The notes beneath the pieces are model-generated. The model was given only the letters and a program-made list of their open reading frames with translations, was not told the origin of the DNA and ran no database searches. The translations under genes and the position numbers were made by a program. Shown piece after piece: positions 43,527-52,870 of a stretch of 64,000 nt of DNA; position 1 is the first letter of the stretch, and every line of letters starts with the position of its first letter. The DNA is from Citrobacter amalonaticus Y19 (GTDB lineage Bacteria > Pseudomonadota > Gammaproteobacteria > Enterobacterales > Enterobacteriaceae). The stretch is from assembly GCF_000981805.1 (NCBI RefSeq), contig NZ_CP011132.1:4898001-4962000 (forward strand). Direction: 5' to 3'.

Positions 43527-45166
43527 TCAGCGGTTCTCCTGCAAGGCTGCAGAATATCATCTGCGGCCTGATATTGCGTGGTCTGTACGCCGGTCAGTCC
43601 CAGCATGGTTGAGAAAAGATTGTCCTGCGAGTAATCCTGAGTACGCGCCTGTTTTTGCAGGCAGTTTGCATCAACCTGGTAGCGCTGCTGATAATCCTCT
43701 GACAGCCACAGCAGCATCGGCACATGCTTCTGTGCATCTGGCGCAATGGCATACGGCAGACCGTGCAGATACACGCCGTTTTCGCCCAGCGACTCGCCGT
43801 GGTCGGAAAGATAGACCAGACTGGTGGTGAATTTGTCCTGATGCGCTTTCAGAATATTAATTGTTTTATCAACAATATAGTCGACATACAGCACGGTATT
43901 ATCGTATGTGTTCACTAATTGTTCCTGTGAACAGGTCTGGATTTCATTGGTATCGCAGGTCGGGGTAAATTTCCTGAACTGCGGCGGGTAACGGTTGTAA
44001 TAGGTGGGGCCGTGGCTACCGATGGTATGCAGCACGATCACCCCGTCGCCCGGCAGGTTGTTGATGTACTCCTCCAGACCGTGGAACAGCACCTCGTCAT
44101 AGCATTCGCCGTCGATGCATTCCCCTTTCAGGTTTAGCGCCGTCATATTCTGATGCGGTACGCGATCGCAGGCGCCTTTACAGCCGCCGTCGTTGTCGTT
44201 CCACAGCACGTTAATCCCCGCGCGCTGGATGATATCGAGCATGCCTTCCTGATGCTGCGCCAGCTCTTCGTCGTAATGCTTGCGCGGCATGTCGGAGAAC
44301 ATGCAAGGCACAGACACCGCGGTGGCGGTGCCGCACGACGTGGTGCGCGGGAAGTAGACTACATTATCTTTTGCCAACAGAGGGTTGGTTTCACGCGAGT
44401 AACCGCCGAGCGAGAAGTTTTCGCCACGTGAGGTTTCACCGACGATCAGGATGGTCAGATTTTTGCGCCCCTCCTGCTGCATCTGTGGATTGCGATGTGC
44501 GTCTTCACCGATGCGTACCAGCGGCAGGTGCGCGAGGCGTTGATGGGAGTACCAGGAGGAACTGGCGACAATGCCGTTTGACGGGCTGAGGGCTTTGACC
44601 AGTTCCTTATTGTTGCGAAACAGTGAGGCGTAATCTTTATAGAAAAAGGCCGCCACCAGGACAATCAATAACACCGACACCAGTACGTTGGCGGCGCGAT
44701 ACAATACGCTGCGCAGGGCAGGCGTGGTCGGTTTGATTTTGATCCAGCAGACGACGAGCGCCGCCACAATGCCGCTAAGACCGAGAGTGAGCACCATTCG
44801 CGGCGTCATCAGGGCGAACGTTTCGGCAGGCGTGGTATCCATCATATTGGCAATCATCGAGCGGTCGATGATGATGCCGTAGGTCATGATGAAGTACTGC
44901 GCCGACGCGGCCATCAGAATAAACAGGCAGGCCAGCAGGCGGTTTAGCCACAGGAAAGAGGCCAGCGTGAGGACAATATTGATGACGCTGAACGCCACCA
45001 CCGGCATCGACAAGAAGACCAGGATGTTACGCAGGGAATCCAGCGGCAGGGCCTGCACAACCTGCTTGTAGAACGCGATGTTCAGACAAACAGACAAATA
45101 GAATGAAACCAGTAGTAACCAGGCCAACAGGCTGAGAGTGGGTCTTTTGATAATGCGCTTTAACAT
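43523..45166 (-). CDS. eptA: Lipid A phosphoethanolamine transferase EptA (PmrC)
   Basis: 547 residues: five N-terminal membrane helices and a periplasmic alkaline-phosphatase-like domain. The nucleophile Thr280 is in TTSCGTATA, and metal ligands are in VGETSRGE and YLSDHGES. It adds phosphoethanolamine to lipid A phosphates, reducing polymyxin binding. First gene of eptA-pmrA-pmrB, under PmrA boxes about 50-80 bp upstream. Confidence 0.98.
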   Translation of the reverse strand: MLKRIIKRPTLSLLAWLLLVSFYLSVCLNIAFYKQVVQALPLDSLRNILVFLSMPVVAFSVINIVLTLASFLWLNRLLACLFILMAASAQYFIMTYGIIIDRSMIANMMDTTPAETFALMTPRMVLTLGLSGIVAALVVCWIKIKPTTPALRSVLYRAANVLVSVLLIVLVAAFFYKDYASLFRNNKELVKALSPSNGIVASSSWYSHQRLAHLPLVRIGEDAHRNPQMQQEGRKNLTILIVGETSRGENFSLGGYSRETNPLLAKDNVVYFPRTTSCGTATAVSVPCMFSDMPRKHYDEELAQHQEGMLDIIQRAGINVLWNDNDGGCKGACDRVPHQNMTALNLKGECIDGECYDEVLFHGLEEYINNLPGDGVIVLHTIGSHGPTYYNRYPPQFRKFTPTCDTNEIQTCSQEQLVNTYDNTVLYVDYIVDKTINILKAHQDKFTTSLVYLSDHGESLGENGVYLHGLPYAIAPDAQKHVPMLLWLSEDYQQRYQVDANCLQKQARTQDYSQDNLFSTMLGLTGVQTTQYQAADDILQPCRRTAE

Positions 45167-45213
45167 GGTGGAGCTTCCGTAGACTAAGTAGCGCCGATCC
45201 TCGCAAAGTAAAG

Positions 45214-45247
45214 TTAAGCCAACCTTAAGAACTTAAGGTTGGCTTAA
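45214..45247. promoter_or_regulatory. 34-bp perfect palindrome of two opposed PmrA boxes
   Basis: TTAAGCCAACCTTAAG at 45214-45229 and its exact reverse complement at 45232-45247 are separated by AA. Each arm is a PmrA box (CTTAAGGTTGGCTTAA, CTTAA repeats with a 6-nt gap); the left arm faces eptA. It lies between the adiC stop and the eptA start. Confidence 0.88.
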
Positions 45248-45265
45248 TGAGGGAAAAATGACGGG

Positions 45266-46603
45266 TTAGTTACGGTTAACCGGCGCATCCAGCGGGAAGG
45301 GATTTTTATGGATCCGGTTGTAGTTCAGGGCGTACAGCGCAGTGATGATCATCAGGGTCACAAACGACCACATCACCTCTTTCGCGCCGGAACCGACCAC
45401 TGCCCAGATGCAGTATATAAAGGCGACAAAGGTCACCAGCAGATAGAGCGGACGCGCTTTGCCGAAGTGTCCGTGGCCGAGCAACAGCAGTGCGGCGCAG
45501 GTGTACAGATACGGCACCAGCGTAAAGATAACGGACACCGAGGAGACGAGCCCAAACTCTTTCGCGGCGTTGGGCGACATGCTGCTGAACTGGAAGACCG
45601 TCATCAGGATACCGACGATAATCAGCCCGGCAACCGGCGTACCGGCCTTATTCACGCGGGCAAAAATGGGTGGGAAAAGACCGTCATCGGCAGCGGCTTT
45701 TGCGGTCTGTCCGGCCAGCAGCGTCCAGCCGCCCAGTGAGCCTAAACAACCCGCGGCCGCGCAGAAGGAGACAATCGCGCCAGCGGTGTTACCCAGCGCC
45801 ATGCGTGCCGCGTCACCGAATGGTGACGCCGAGACGCGCAGCGCGGCGTTGGGGATCATCCCCATGATGGCGGTCGTGGAGAGCACATAGCACACGGCAG
45901 CAATCAACACGCCGCCAATGGTGGCAATCGGCACATTGCGTTTCGGGTTTTTGACCACGCCTGCCGCGACCGAGGCGCTTTCGACCCCGATGAACGACCA
46001 CAGCGTGACGTTAAGGGTGCTCTGAATCGCGCCGAAGGTGTTCATACCGCTCACGTTCCAGGCGGCCATATAGGTTTCGCCACGGAACCAGAACCAGCCA
46101 AACACTGCGATACCGACGATGGGCACCAGCGCCAGCACGGTGGCGACGGCCTGAACGCGGGTGATCATTTTCGGACCGACAATATTGAGCAGAACGAAGA
46201 TCCACAATACCACCACGCAGGTCAGCGTCAGCACCAGCGGATCTTTCAGGATCGGGAAGAAGTAGCTCAGGTAACCTACGCCGATAACTACCATCGCGAT
46301 GTTACCGATCCAGCAGGCCAGCCAGTACAGCACGTTGGTCTGGTAACCGAGGAACGGCCCAAAGCAGCGGCGTGCGTAAGCGTAAGAACCGCCGGGACTG
46401 GGATCTAAGGACGACATTTTCGCGTAGACCATCGACAGCGCCAGCGCGCCGATAATCGTGACTAACCATCCGTAGATTGCAATCCCGCCGGTGGCGGCCA
46501 GGTTAGCAGGCAGCAGGAAAACCCCTGAACCCATGATATTCCCCGACACCATTAAGGTGACGGGGATTAAGCCCACTTTGTGAGCATCAGCATCCGAGGA
46601 CAT
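45266..46603 (-). CDS. adiC: Arginine:agmatine antiporter AdiC
   Basis: APC-family antiporter, 445 residues, twelve helices, with the GNIMGSGVFLLP substrate loop (GSG at residues 25-27). It exchanges external arginine for the agmatine made by AdiA, exporting one proton equivalent per cycle in extreme acid. It lies downstream of adiY and is closely spaced from the eptA promoter. Confidence 0.98.
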   Translation of the reverse strand: MSSDADAHKVGLIPVTLMVSGNIMGSGVFLLPANLAATGGIAIYGWLVTIIGALALSMVYAKMSSLDPSPGGSYAYARRCFGPFLGYQTNVLYWLACWIGNIAMVVIGVGYLSYFFPILKDPLVLTLTCVVVLWIFVLLNIVGPKMITRVQAVATVLALVPIVGIAVFGWFWFRGETYMAAWNVSGMNTFGAIQSTLNVTLWSFIGVESASVAAGVVKNPKRNVPIATIGGVLIAAVCYVLSTTAIMGMIPNAALRVSASPFGDAARMALGNTAGAIVSFCAAAGCLGSLGGWTLLAGQTAKAAADDGLFPPIFARVNKAGTPVAGLIIVGILMTVFQFSSMSPNAAKEFGLVSSVSVIFTLVPYLYTCAALLLLGHGHFGKARPLYLLVTFVAFIYCIWAVVGSGAKEVMWSFVTLMIITALYALNYNRIHKNPFPLDAPVNRN

Positions 46604-46731
46604 AAATAAACTCCTGAAAGGAACAATAAATGATGTCCTATAATACCCCTTCAGATGTCGGTTGAATTATGTCCGGTACGGCTTATCGCTAATGCTGATA
46701 TTATCGTGGCTCATTGTAAAGTGATCAAAAA

Positions 46732-47493
46732 TCACGCTACGGCACGGTCTTTAAACTGGCTGACATAATGCAGCGGGGTCATGCCGTAATACTCTTTGAA
46801 CACAGAGATAAAGTAAGATGTACTGTTATAACCGCACAGTTCAGAGACCTGGGATATATTCTTTCCATCCATCAAGAGCTGATTAACGGCGTAGCGCATG
46901 CGGCAAGTGGTGATGATTTGACTGTAGCTGGTATTTTCGCTTTTGAGTTTCTTCTTTAGCAAACTCGGACTAAGACAGAGACATCGGGCGACCTGATTAA
47001 GATTCCAGGCTTTATGAATATCACTCTCAATAATATGGTAAACGCTGTCGCTGACGCGACTTCGCAGCATATGCATGAGCAGGGGTATGAACTTCTTACT
47101 GTCGAGGAAACGTGACAACACGGTGAACAGTAGGGCGCGCGTGCGTTCCTCTTCACCAGGACTGTCGGTATGGGCAATGCTGTGTTGCGCCGCTACCCGA
47201 AAGACATCGGGAGTCAGGCAATCGGCAGTTAATACCGGGGAGGAACTCCGTTGCCAAAGTGGAATAGCTGTGAGATCTTTATTTAAGAAACGTAAGTAAT
47301 CTTTAATGATATCGCGACTAATATGTGCGACCAGTGCGTTATTAATTGCTGAGATATCGATGATGTTATTTTCACAGGCGATGAGTGCCATATGATTCGC
47401 TTTTAAATTGATAGCCTCTTTACCATTTACACGTAGCCAGACGTCTTTTTCGGTTAACACAACGATGCAAGGATTATTGCTGAAAATTCTCAT
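46732..47493 (-). CDS. adiY: AraC-family activator AdiY
   Basis: 253 residues, the E. coli length. The C-terminal double helix-turn-helix (LNQVARCLCLSPSLLKKKLK and ISQVSELCGYNSTSYFISVFKEYYGMTP) is typical of AraC/GadX-type activators. It activates adiA and adiC under anaerobic acid conditions. I chose ATG 47493 (MRIFSNNPCIVVLTEKDVW). Confidence 0.95.
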   Translation of the reverse strand: MRIFSNNPCIVVLTEKDVWLRVNGKEAINLKANHMALIACENNIIDISAINNALVAHISRDIIKDYLRFLNKDLTAIPLWQRSSSPVLTADCLTPDVFRVAAQHSIAHTDSPGEEERTRALLFTVLSRFLDSKKFIPLLMHMLRSRVSDSVYHIIESDIHKAWNLNQVARCLCLSPSLLKKKLKSENTSYSQIITTCRMRYAVNQLLMDGKNISQVSELCGYNSTSYFISVFKEYYGMTPLHYVSQFKDRAVA

Positions 47494-47681
47494 ACCCCAA
47501 CTCCTGAAATATGAACATAAAATACCCTTTCTCGCCAAAGGGGAGAGATAAAGCAGATATTTTGATTTGTATGACGAATGAAGTCCACAATAAAATAATG
47601 GTTTTAGTTAAAATTACAATAGGCACCCGATAATTGCGATGTACAGAAATTTTTACGCGATGGAAACCATGCATTATGGAT

Positions 47682-47706
47682 AAAAAAGCGCGGGGGGCAC
47701 CCGCGC
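47682..47706 (-). terminator. Rho-independent terminator after adiA
   Basis: GCGCGGG/CCCGCGC stem (47688-47694 with 47700-47706) followed on the minus strand by six T (47687-47682). It separates the adiA transcript from adiY. The remaining adiY upstream DNA (to 47826) shows no other gene. Confidence 0.9.
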
Positions 47707-47826
47707 AAAAAGGTATGACAATGTTAGTTTTTTTCAGCAATACTCAGGAAACGCTCGTCATCACCTTGTGGCCAAAACCAGGCTGCGTCAGGGTGGCCAT
47801 GTCATGACGCAGTCGTCGGAACAGAC

Positions 47827-50094
47827 TTACGCCTTCACGCACATCACGTGGTAAACGCCCTCAATGATTTCAGTGCCTTCGGTTTCGTGCTCGAAGCCAG
47901 GGAAGTGACTATCCCAGGATTGCAGAGCGCGGAGATAAGCAACCTGTGGACTGTTTTCATCACCAAAGTTCTCGCCGGAGAGCAGCATCGGAATGCCCGG
48001 CGGATAAGGGATGACGGAGTTCGCCGCGATACGTCCCGGCAAATTCTCAATGGCAACCATTTCGATATTGTCATTAACGATGGCGTTATAAGCCTCACGC
48101 GGCGTGATCTCAGCAACTGGCAGGCCGGAATAAGCAGCGTTCAGTTGCGCGCCAGGGTTGTTCTCACGCAGCCAGGCAAACATCTGGTCACCCAGATCGT
48201 GAATCCCCATGTTGGCATAAGTTTGGGGATGTTCCTCCACCAGTTCCGGCATGACCTGCGCCAGTGGGGTGTTGGCATCGTAGTGATGTTTGAAGGAACA
48301 CAGCGTGTTGATCAGCGTCCCCCATTTCCCCCGGGTGATACCCATCGAGAACAGGAACATAATCTGAAAATCGGTGGTGCGGGTTGGCACGATACCGTGA
48401 CGTCCAAGCCAGGCAGTGACCAGCGCAGCAGGTACACCCGTCTCTTCCAGTTCGCCATCGTCGCCCATCCCCGGCGCGAGAATGCTGACTTTGATCGGGT
48501 CGAGCATGCTCCAGTTATCGGGTAAGTCCTTAAAACCGTGCCAGGATTCGCCTGGACGCATCACCCAGCAGTTCTGGTCAGTGGCCAGCAATTTTGCCGG
48601 AGCGTCAGCAAAATCGAATGTTTCACCGGTCTGTGGATCGGTAACCACCTCTTTGTTCCACGGTTTGAAGAACCAGTCGCCGTCGGCGCTGAACGCTTTA
48701 TACAGACGCGCCATGGCCTGGCGGAAGTCGATGGCTTCATCGATCACTTCCTGAGTCAGCGACAGGCCGCTGTTGCCGTCCATCATCGAGACCGCGACGT
48801 CGTTGGATGCGCAAATGGCATACAGCGGCGAGGTGGTGGCATGCATCATGTACGCCTGATTGAAGCGGGAGAAATTCACCGCGCCACGACCTTCCCGCAC
48901 ATGAATATAAGAGGCCTGAGAAAGCGCGTTCAGCAGTTTGTGCGTGGAGTGGGTGGCAAAAACGGTAGGGCCGCTGTGATCGCCCGGTTCGCCGCGCATC
49001 GCATAGTGATCGGCGTAAATCGGATTGAAGCGAGCATACCCGTACCAGGCTTCATCGAAGTGGATTCGGTCGGTGGTTTGCGCCAGTAACGCCTGCGCGG
49101 ATTTGGCGTTATAGCAGACACCGTCGTAAGTGCAGTTGGTCACCACGCTGTAAGAGGGCTTTTGCCCCACTTTATCGTTGGTCAGCGGGCTTTCGCTGAT
49201 TTTTTTCTGTAGCGTTTCCGGCTGCATTTCCTGCGGGTAGATAGGGCCGATGATGCCGTAGCGGTTACGACTCGGCACCATATACACCGGTTTCGCCCCG
49301 GTCAGGATCAGCCCCTGTTCAATCGATTTATGGCAGTTACGGTCCAGTACCACCACGTCATTATCGGTCATACAGGCCTGCATAATGGTGCGGTTAGAAC
49401 CGGAGGTCCCGACCACCACGGACCAGGAGCGGTCTGCGCCAAATACCCGAGCGGCGTACTTTTCACTTTCGCCAAAGGCACCGGTGTGATCGAGCAGGGA
49501 GCCCAGCGATGCGCGTTCAATCCCCATGTCGCTGCGGAACAGGTTTTCGCCGTAATAGTCATGATAGAAGCGACCGGCAGGCGTTTTGGTAAAACCTACG
49601 CCGCCCTGGTGGCCCGGCGCGGCCCAGGAGTATTCGTGGATATCGCTGTACTTCATCAGCGCGTTGAACAGCGGCGGTAACAGTTGCTGGCGATAACGGG
49701 TCATTGCCGCAATGGCGCGGCCGGCGATAAAGTCAGCGGTGTCTTCGAGGATCCAGGCGAACTCATCGACAAGCTCCAGCATATCGCGGTCCAGCGAGGC
49801 GGTGGCTTTCTCTCTGTCGCCTAACAGAAAGACCGGCACGTTTTGCTGGCGCTCATGAAGCTTACCGATCAGTTCTCTGACGCTCTGATGTTCATCAGGA
49901 TGTTCCATTTGATAGCTGAACATCAGGCAATCAATGGCTTCGTTTGCCGACAGGATGGCGTAGCCGTCGTCGAAAGACGTGGACTTAATGACGGTAATGT
50001 TTTGCCGACTTAAGGCGTCTGCCAGACGTTCCACGGCCTTGCCGACCCAGGTGTCCTGATGCAGAAATTCACTTTCAACAATTAATACTTTCAT
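47827..50094 (-). CDS. adiA: Acid-inducible arginine decarboxylase AdiA
   Basis: 755 residues, fold-type I PLP decarboxylase with an N-terminal wing domain. The PLP lysine is in FATHSTHKLLNALSQ; HFDEAWYGYA and GTSGSNRT line the cofactor. It consumes a cytoplasmic proton as it turns arginine into agmatine, forming decamers at low pH. I took the second of two adjacent ATG codons (50094), as in E. coli. Confidence 0.98.
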   Translation of the reverse strand: MKVLIVESEFLHQDTWVGKAVERLADALSRQNITVIKSTSFDDGYAILSANEAIDCLMFSYQMEHPDEHQSVRELIGKLHERQQNVPVFLLGDREKATASLDRDMLELVDEFAWILEDTADFIAGRAIAAMTRYRQQLLPPLFNALMKYSDIHEYSWAAPGHQGGVGFTKTPAGRFYHDYYGENLFRSDMGIERASLGSLLDHTGAFGESEKYAARVFGADRSWSVVVGTSGSNRTIMQACMTDNDVVVLDRNCHKSIEQGLILTGAKPVYMVPSRNRYGIIGPIYPQEMQPETLQKKISESPLTNDKVGQKPSYSVVTNCTYDGVCYNAKSAQALLAQTTDRIHFDEAWYGYARFNPIYADHYAMRGEPGDHSGPTVFATHSTHKLLNALSQASYIHVREGRGAVNFSRFNQAYMMHATTSPLYAICASNDVAVSMMDGNSGLSLTQEVIDEAIDFRQAMARLYKAFSADGDWFFKPWNKEVVTDPQTGETFDFADAPAKLLATDQNCWVMRPGESWHGFKDLPDNWSMLDPIKVSILAPGMGDDGELEETGVPAALVTAWLGRHGIVPTRTTDFQIMFLFSMGITRGKWGTLINTLCSFKHHYDANTPLAQVMPELVEEHPQTYANMGIHDLGDQMFAWLRENNPGAQLNAAYSGLPVAEITPREAYNAIVNDNIEMVAIENLPGRIAANSVIPYPPGIPMLLSGENFGDENSPQVAYLRALQSWDSHFPGFEHETEGTEIIEGVYHVMCVKA

Positions 50095-50291
50095 CATCTT
50101 TTACCCGGTTGTGGAGGAATCTGTGATGCGGGCAAGTATTATCCTGACAAAAAAAGGTGTAAAGAGGGCGTAAAACGACGGGTTTACGAAATTAATTGTT
50201 TATAAACAACGAATTAAAATGATTTTTCTGCTGTTTTTTGCAGCGGTTTATCGACAGCTGAACTATTTTTTGAGCTGATAGTGATATTACG

Positions 50292-50330
50292 CATTACGTC
50301 CGCATCGCAGAGCAGGGCGCGGACGTAATG
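50292..50330. terminator. Strong hairpin between yjdF and adiA
   Basis: Perfect 12-bp stem CATTACGTCCGC/GCGGACGTAATG with a 15-nt loop, 43 bp after the yjdF stop. It has no clear U-tract on the minus strand. The rest of 50095-50372 contains no gene; E. coli has melRAB at this junction. Confidence 0.65.
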
Positions 50331-50372
50331 AATACACAGGGGAGAGCGCACATTGTCGCAGGGCGTTGTGAC

Positions 50373-51002
50373 TTATCCGGCAATTAACCGGTAGCGCTTG
50401 AGTTGTCGGTAATGCACGCGCGCCAGCAACATCACCGAGGTTAACGCGCCCAACAGCGCGTAGAACATGTCTGACTGGGTATCCCACGGGTCGCCCTGGG
50501 TGCCAAGAAAATCATCCGCGCCTTGCCCCATCGCCAGTGCCGCCCACCACTCAATCAGCTCGTAAGTGGCGCTGATTGCCAGCGCCACGCAGCAAACCAG
50601 AAATGCCAGCATCTTGTTGCCGCGAATGATTTTTCCACGCACCAGAATTTCGCGCGCCACCAGTGCCGGCACCAGCCCCTGGAAGAAATGGCCCAGTTTG
50701 TCGTACGGATTGCGGCTTAAGCCCAGCCACTCCTGCACCTCAAAACCGATGGGCACTTTGGCGTAGGTATACATCCCGCCCACCATCAGGATGATGGCGT
50801 GGAAGAAAATCAGCGTATAAAGCAGCGGGGTAAGCGGATAGCGCGTTGCGGTTGCCAGCAGCAGCGGTACCACAATGATCACCGGCGTAACTTCCATCAG
50901 CCAGGTGATTTTGTCACCCGCCGAGATGCCGGTGTAGATCAGAATAAGCGTCAGTATCAGAGCAGCAACAGTGAGCAGGCCAGGATTCAGTGTGCGGATC
51001 AT
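50373..51002 (-). CDS. yjdF: Inner-membrane protein YjdF (DUF2238)
   Basis: 209 residues, as in E. coli YjdF, with about six membrane helices and motifs of the family (YDKLGHFFQGLVPALVAREILVR, ATYELIEWWAA and GTQGDPWDTQSDMFYALLGA). Function unknown. It has its own short upstream gap after fumB. Confidence 0.94.
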   Translation of the reverse strand: MIRTLNPGLLTVAALILTLILIYTGISAGDKITWLMEVTPVIIVVPLLLATATRYPLTPLLYTLIFFHAIILMVGGMYTYAKVPIGFEVQEWLGLSRNPYDKLGHFFQGLVPALVAREILVRGKIIRGNKMLAFLVCCVALAISATYELIEWWAALAMGQGADDFLGTQGDPWDTQSDMFYALLGALTSVMLLARVHYRQLKRYRLIAG

Positions 51003-51083
51003 CGTGATTCTCTAAGTCAGGGAAAAGACGACTATTCACCGATGCCGATAAAAATTCAACGCCTGTAATAGGGGAAAATAGGT

Positions 51084-51140
51084 GGCCCGGGGGGATCACC
51101 GGACTGCACTCAAACGTTGAGAACAGTCCGGTGCCGGGCC
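51084..51140. terminator. Compound hairpin after fumB
   Basis: CACCGGACTG/CAGTCCGGTG (51097-51106 with 51124-51133), extended by an outer GGCCCGG/CCGGGCC stem (51084-51090 with 51134-51140) and a small bulge. It starts just after the fumB stop on the minus strand and is a likely transcript end despite a poor T-run. Confidence 0.7.
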
Positions 51141-51147
51141 GAAGAGG

Positions 51148-52794
51148 TTATTTCGCGCAGTTAGCGCACTGCTTGCTGACTATCTGCTGGAAGAAATCGT
51201 TGCCTTTGTCATCCACCAGGATGAACGCCGGGAAATCTTCCACTTCAATTTTCCAGATAGCTTCCATACCCAGTTCCGGATACTCCACGCATTCCAGATG
51301 CTTGATACTCTGCTGCGCCAGGACCGCTGCCGGGCCGCCAATGCTGCCCAGATAGAAGCCACCGTGTTTCTGGCAGGCATCGGTCACCTGCTGACTGCGG
51401 TTGCCTTTCGCCAGCATGATCATGCTGCCGCCGTGTGATTGCAGCAGATCAACATAGGAATCCATGCGGCCTGCGGTGGTCGGTCCTAATGAACCTGACG
51501 GATAGCCCGCCGGTGTTTTCGCCGGACCCGCGTAGTAGATAGGGTGATCTTTAATGTACTGCGGCAACCCTTCGCCAGAATCGATACGCTCTTTCAGCTT
51601 CGCATGCGCAATATCGCGACCGACGATAATGGTTCCGGTCAGCGACAGGCGGGTTGAAACCGGGTACTGCGAAAGCTGCGCCAGGATCTCTTTCATCGGG
51701 CGGTTAAGGTCAACTTTCACCGCTTCACCTTCGCCAGCCTGACGCAGGGCTTCCGGAATGTACTGGGCAGGGTTGTGCTCCAGTTTTTCGATCCAGATCC
51801 CTTCGCGGTTGATTTTGGCCTTGATGTTACGGTCCGCCGAGCAGGAGACGCCCATACCGACCGGGCAGGAGGCACCGTGACGCGGCAGGCGGATCACGCG
51901 GATATCATGGGCGAAATATTTGCCGCCGAACTGCGCGCCGAGACCGAGTTTTTGCGCCTCTTCCAGCAGTTCCTGTTCCAGCTGCGTGTCGCGGAACGCC
52001 TGACCGTGTTCGTTACCGGTGACAGGCAGCTCATCGTAGTAGTGCGTGCTGGCGAGCTTCACGGTTTTCAGCGTGCTTTCTGCGGACGTGCCGCCAATCA
52101 CAAAGGCGATATGGTACGGCGGACAGGCTGCGGTGCCGAGGGTACGCATCTTCTCAACGAGGAAATTTTTCAGCTTGCCCGGGGTGAGCAGCGCTTTGGT
52201 TTCCTGATACAGATAGGTTTTGTTGGCAGAACCGCCGCCTTTTGCTACGCACAGGAACTTATATTCATCGCCATCAACGGCGTAGAGATCAATCTGTGCC
52301 GGCAGGTTAGTACCGGTGTTCACCTCTTTGTACATATCCAGCGCGGCGTTCTGTGAATAGCGCAGATTGTCTTCGATATAGGTGTTGTACACCCCTTTCG
52401 ACAGCGCTGCTTCATCACCGCCACCGGTCCAGACACGCTGGCCTTTTTTCCCCATGATAATGGCCGTGCCGGTATCCTGACAGGTCGGCAGAATCCCTTT
52501 GGCGGCGATTTCGGAGTTTCTCAGGAATTGCAGCGCGACGTATTTATCGTTTTCGCTGGCTTCGGGGTCATGGAGAATGGAGGCGACTTGTTGCTGATGT
52601 TCGGGGCGGAGCATGAAGGAGGCATCGTGGAAGGCTTGTTGCGCCAGCAGCGTCAGGGCTTGCGGCTCAACCTTCAGTATGGACTCTCCTTCAAACTCAC
52701 CCACGCTGACATAATCGGAAGTGAGCAGGTAGTACTCTGTTTTGTCTTTCCCCATCGGGAAAGGTGCCTGATAGAAGAACGCTTTATTTGACAT
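51148..52794 (-). CDS. fumB: Anaerobic class I fumarase FumB
   Basis: 548-residue [4Fe-4S] fumarate hydratase, the FumA/FumB length. The cluster loop LPTCQDTGTAIIMGKKG and GGGSANKTYLYQ are typical. Anaerobically it makes fumarate from malate for fumarate respiration. The next gene upstream is dcuB, the matching C4-dicarboxylate exchanger, 76 bp away, which indicates co-expression and assigns this as FumB rather than FumA. Confidence 0.96.
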   Translation of the reverse strand: MSNKAFFYQAPFPMGKDKTEYYLLTSDYVSVGEFEGESILKVEPQALTLLAQQAFHDASFMLRPEHQQQVASILHDPEASENDKYVALQFLRNSEIAAKGILPTCQDTGTAIIMGKKGQRVWTGGGDEAALSKGVYNTYIEDNLRYSQNAALDMYKEVNTGTNLPAQIDLYAVDGDEYKFLCVAKGGGSANKTYLYQETKALLTPGKLKNFLVEKMRTLGTAACPPYHIAFVIGGTSAESTLKTVKLASTHYYDELPVTGNEHGQAFRDTQLEQELLEEAQKLGLGAQFGGKYFAHDIRVIRLPRHGASCPVGMGVSCSADRNIKAKINREGIWIEKLEHNPAQYIPEALRQAGEGEAVKVDLNRPMKEILAQLSQYPVSTRLSLTGTIIVGRDIAHAKLKERIDSGEGLPQYIKDHPIYYAGPAKTPAGYPSGSLGPTTAGRMDSYVDLLQSHGGSMIMLAKGNRSQQVTDACQKHGGFYLGSIGGPAAVLAQQSIKHLECVEYPELGMEAIWKIEVEDFPAFILVDDKGNDFFQQIVSKQCANCAK

Positions 52795-52870
52795 GTGCTT
52801 CCAGCCTGTTGATTTCTTTTAATAGCATAAGTGACGCGCCGCCCGGTGAAGAGCGACGCGCGGGAGACCT

